From Terriglobia bacterium (lineage in GTDB: Bacteria; Acidobacteriota; Terriglobia; Bryobacterales; Bryobacteraceae): 64,000 nucleotides of DNA. The DNA lies in NCBI GenBank assembly GCA_021325235.1, contig JAJPHN010000014.1, positions 62,001-126,000 of the forward strand, written 5' to 3'. Of the stretch, positions 62,663 to 64,000 are shown piece by piece (the stretch's first letter is position 1; each line of letters starts with the position of its first letter). Both the position numbers and the translations under genes were made by a program. The notes beneath the pieces were generated by a model, which saw only the letters and a list, made by a program, of their open reading frames with translations, was not told where the DNA came from and made no database searches.

Positions 62663-64000
62663 ATGCCGAACCGGTGCCCGCATCTGGACAAGCTGCTTGG
62701 AATGGGCGAGGAGATTTCCCGCCGTGATTTTCTTGATGGGGCGCTCCTCGCGTCGGGTGCGGCGCTGCTCGCGGGAACGGCACCCTCGCAACTGGCTGCG
62801 CAGACCGGATGGGCGGGTTACACGGGCGAGGGCGATTACCAGGGGAGCGCCGGCAATGCCGAAGATGTTGTGCGGAGCGCGCATGCGGTGCGCGACGGCA
62901 AGTTCGATCAGGAACCAGTATCCGTCGTGGATACGAAGGAAGTTTTCGATTGCGTCATCGTCGGCGGAGGCTTTGCCGGATTGTCCGCAGCGCTGTTTTT
63001 CAAGCAGCGAACGCCTGCCTCGCGCAACTGCCTCGTGCTCGACAACGCGCGCGTCTTCGGCGGCGTTGCGAAGCGGAATGAATTTGTCGTTGAGGGACAC
63101 CGGCTGTACGCTCCGCAGGCGTCGGTGCATTTTCAGCCCCCGTATCCGGACAGCTTTCTGAAAGGTGTCTACGATTCGTTCGGGCTCGATTGGGATGCGT
63201 TCAAGAATTACCAGACGTGGGCCGGACCGGGACCTGATATGGATCTTTCGCGCAGCCCCTATCGCGTAGAAGGCTATCCGCCGCGCGCTACGTACGGCTT
63301 TTACTTCGGTGCAAAGTATGGCAAGACCCCTGGCATCTGGGTGAAGGATCCCTGGCGGGATGGCCTCGCGCGTACGCCGTTTTCTGAACAGACGCGCCGC
63401 GAGTTCATCTCCTGGCATGAGCAACGGCACGCCACAGCGCCGCTCGTGTACGATTTTCCAGGCGACTCCGTTTCGCGCGAGCTCGACAGCATGACGCTGG
63501 AAGATTACTGGGTTCGCTTATACGGGATCAGCCGGGAGACGATTCGTCTGATCACGGCCTCCGACACTGCTTCCGGATTCGGGCTCGGACCAGATGCGCT
63601 TTCGGCATGGCTTGAATACGAATGGTCGCGCAATGTGCCGACGGTCGACGATTCCATGGCAACGGGCCTTCAGATGTTCCCGGGCGGCAACTGCGGCATG
63701 AACCGCATGATCGTAAAGACTCTGATTCCGGAGGCGATCGAAGGCCCGCGCGGGATGGAGACGACGTGGAAGAATCGGATCGATTTCGATGCGCTCGATA
63801 CGCCCGGCTCGCGCGTCCGCCTGCGCCTCGGATCTACTGCTGTGCGTGTCGAACATGAAGGCGAGCCGCGCCAGGCGGAATTTGTCCGGATCACCTACAC
63901 GCGTGGCGGCAAGGTGTATCAGCTGAAGGCAAAAACAGTCGTGATGGCGGGCGGCGGATGGATCACCAAACACGTCGTGCGCGATCTGAATCCGGAGCGG
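62663..64000 (+). CDS. Tat-exported FAD-dependent oxidoreductase, spermidine dehydrogenase-like (3' truncated by window edge)
   Basis: 446 residues are visible, open to the last base of the window. A twin-arginine signal (SRRDFLDGALLASGAALLAG, about 19-38) is followed by a GxGxxG FAD fold, VIVGGGFAGLSAALFF. The VLDNARVFGGVAKRNEF phrase is typical of the Tat-exported NAD(P)/FAD oxidoreductases related to spermidine dehydrogenase and flavin amine oxidases. Two later stretches (MFPGGNCGMNRMIVKTL and VVMAGGGWITKHVV) belong to the substrate and second FAD regions. The C-terminus lies outside. Substrate identity as a polyamine is not certain. Confidence 0.8.
   Translation, partial: MPNRCPHLDKLLGMGEEISRRDFLDGALLASGAALLAGTAPSQLAAQTGWAGYTGEGDYQGSAGNAEDVVRSAHAVRDGKFDQEPVSVVDTKEVFDCVIVGGGFAGLSAALFFKQRTPASRNCLVLDNARVFGGVAKRNEFVVEGHRLYAPQASVHFQPPYPDSFLKGVYDSFGLDWDAFKNYQTWAGPGPDMDLSRSPYRVEGYPPRATYGFYFGAKYGKTPGIWVKDPWRDGLARTPFSEQTRREFISWHEQRHATAPLVYDFPGDSVSRELDSMTLEDYWVRLYGISRETIRLITASDTASGFGLGPDALSAWLEYEWSRNVPTVDDSMATGLQMFPGGNCGMNRMIVKTLIPEAIEGPRGMETTWKNRIDFDALDTPGSRVRLRLGSTAVRVEHEGEPRQAEFVRITYTRGGKVYQLKAKTVVMAGGGWITKHVVRDLNPER

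Noticed and set aside
1-64000. Mobile elements, phage genes, CRISPR arrays and defence islands
   Set aside because: No transposase, integrase, repeat-spacer pattern, terminal inverted repeats or restriction/toxin genes were found. Gene content is of core-genome type throughout.

Overview
The window looks like a stretch of chromosome from an Acidobacteriota bacterium, most likely the Bryobacterales/Solibacter lineage. This is inferred from content, not from a marker gene. Coding is dense and GC-rich. Kdo synthesis (kdsA, kdsB), a BamD-like lipoprotein, a Skp/OmpH-like chaperone and TonB-free periplasmic proteins indicate a Gram-negative envelope. A VWFA-related protein of the acidobacterial type, a PEP-CTERM protein, a type I AroD-AroE fusion, many Tat-exported enzymes and haem-c/copper-monooxygenase fusions fit that phylum. 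No gap between genes exceeds about 200 bases. I found no rRNA, CRISPR array, insertion sequence or prophage, and one tRNA (Ser, CGA).

Layout. 1-8.2 kb: the C-terminal end of a probable membrane glycosyltransferase, a sugar aminotransferase, RNase R, glycolate oxidase subunits GlcE/GlcF, a GAF protein and a YVTN-type lipoprotein. 8.3-11.3 kb: mreBCD. 11.3-15.1 kb, minus strand: an S24-type protease fusion, a VWA protein, a GT32-like glycosyltransferase and a secreted protein with three RidA-like domains. 15.2-18.7 kb: a MocR-type regulator followed by pdxS-pdxT (PLP synthesis) and a low-molecular-weight phosphatase. 18.7-22.4 kb: a catabolic module (Gfo/Idh/MocA, DUF993, aldehyde dehydrogenase). 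22.4-24.6 kb: cupin, BON and two small or proline-rich membrane proteins. 24.7-33.4 kb: Rel/SpoT, DUF971, OmpH-like, a sigma/anti-sigma pair, aroDE, a response regulator, BamD and rpe. 33.5-43.9 kb: tRNA-Ser, a deoxyhypusine-synthase-like enzyme, murJ, recN, kdsA-pyrG-kdsB, a TPR protein, a DUF4239 protein and a PEP-CTERM protein with a structured leader. 44-48.7 kb: an arabinan/arabinose module (GH51, AraA, LacI regulator, a good promoter and a LacI-type operator).

48.7-56.5 kb is one tightly overlapped minus-strand operon: two methyltransferase/membrane-glycosyltransferase pairs, an ABC ATPase, and an ABC-2 permease fused in frame to a complete amidohydrolase. The fusion is very unusual.

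56.6-61.9 kb is the most striking region. Two exported proteins each join a haem-c domain to a copper monooxygenase of the peptidylglycine alpha-hydroxylating (PHM) type with all six copper ligands. They are followed two bases later by a Tat-exported beta-propeller that matches the peptidyl-alpha-hydroxyglycine lyase (PAL) fold, with its zinc histidines and active-site tyrosine. This is the two-step chemistry of animal peptide amidation, here split over separate genes and with a haem domain that could replace ascorbate. A heavy-metal-binding-domain protein and a shortened, copper-less paralogue complete the cluster. The window ends in an SDR and a Tat-exported FAD oxidoreductase that runs off the edge.
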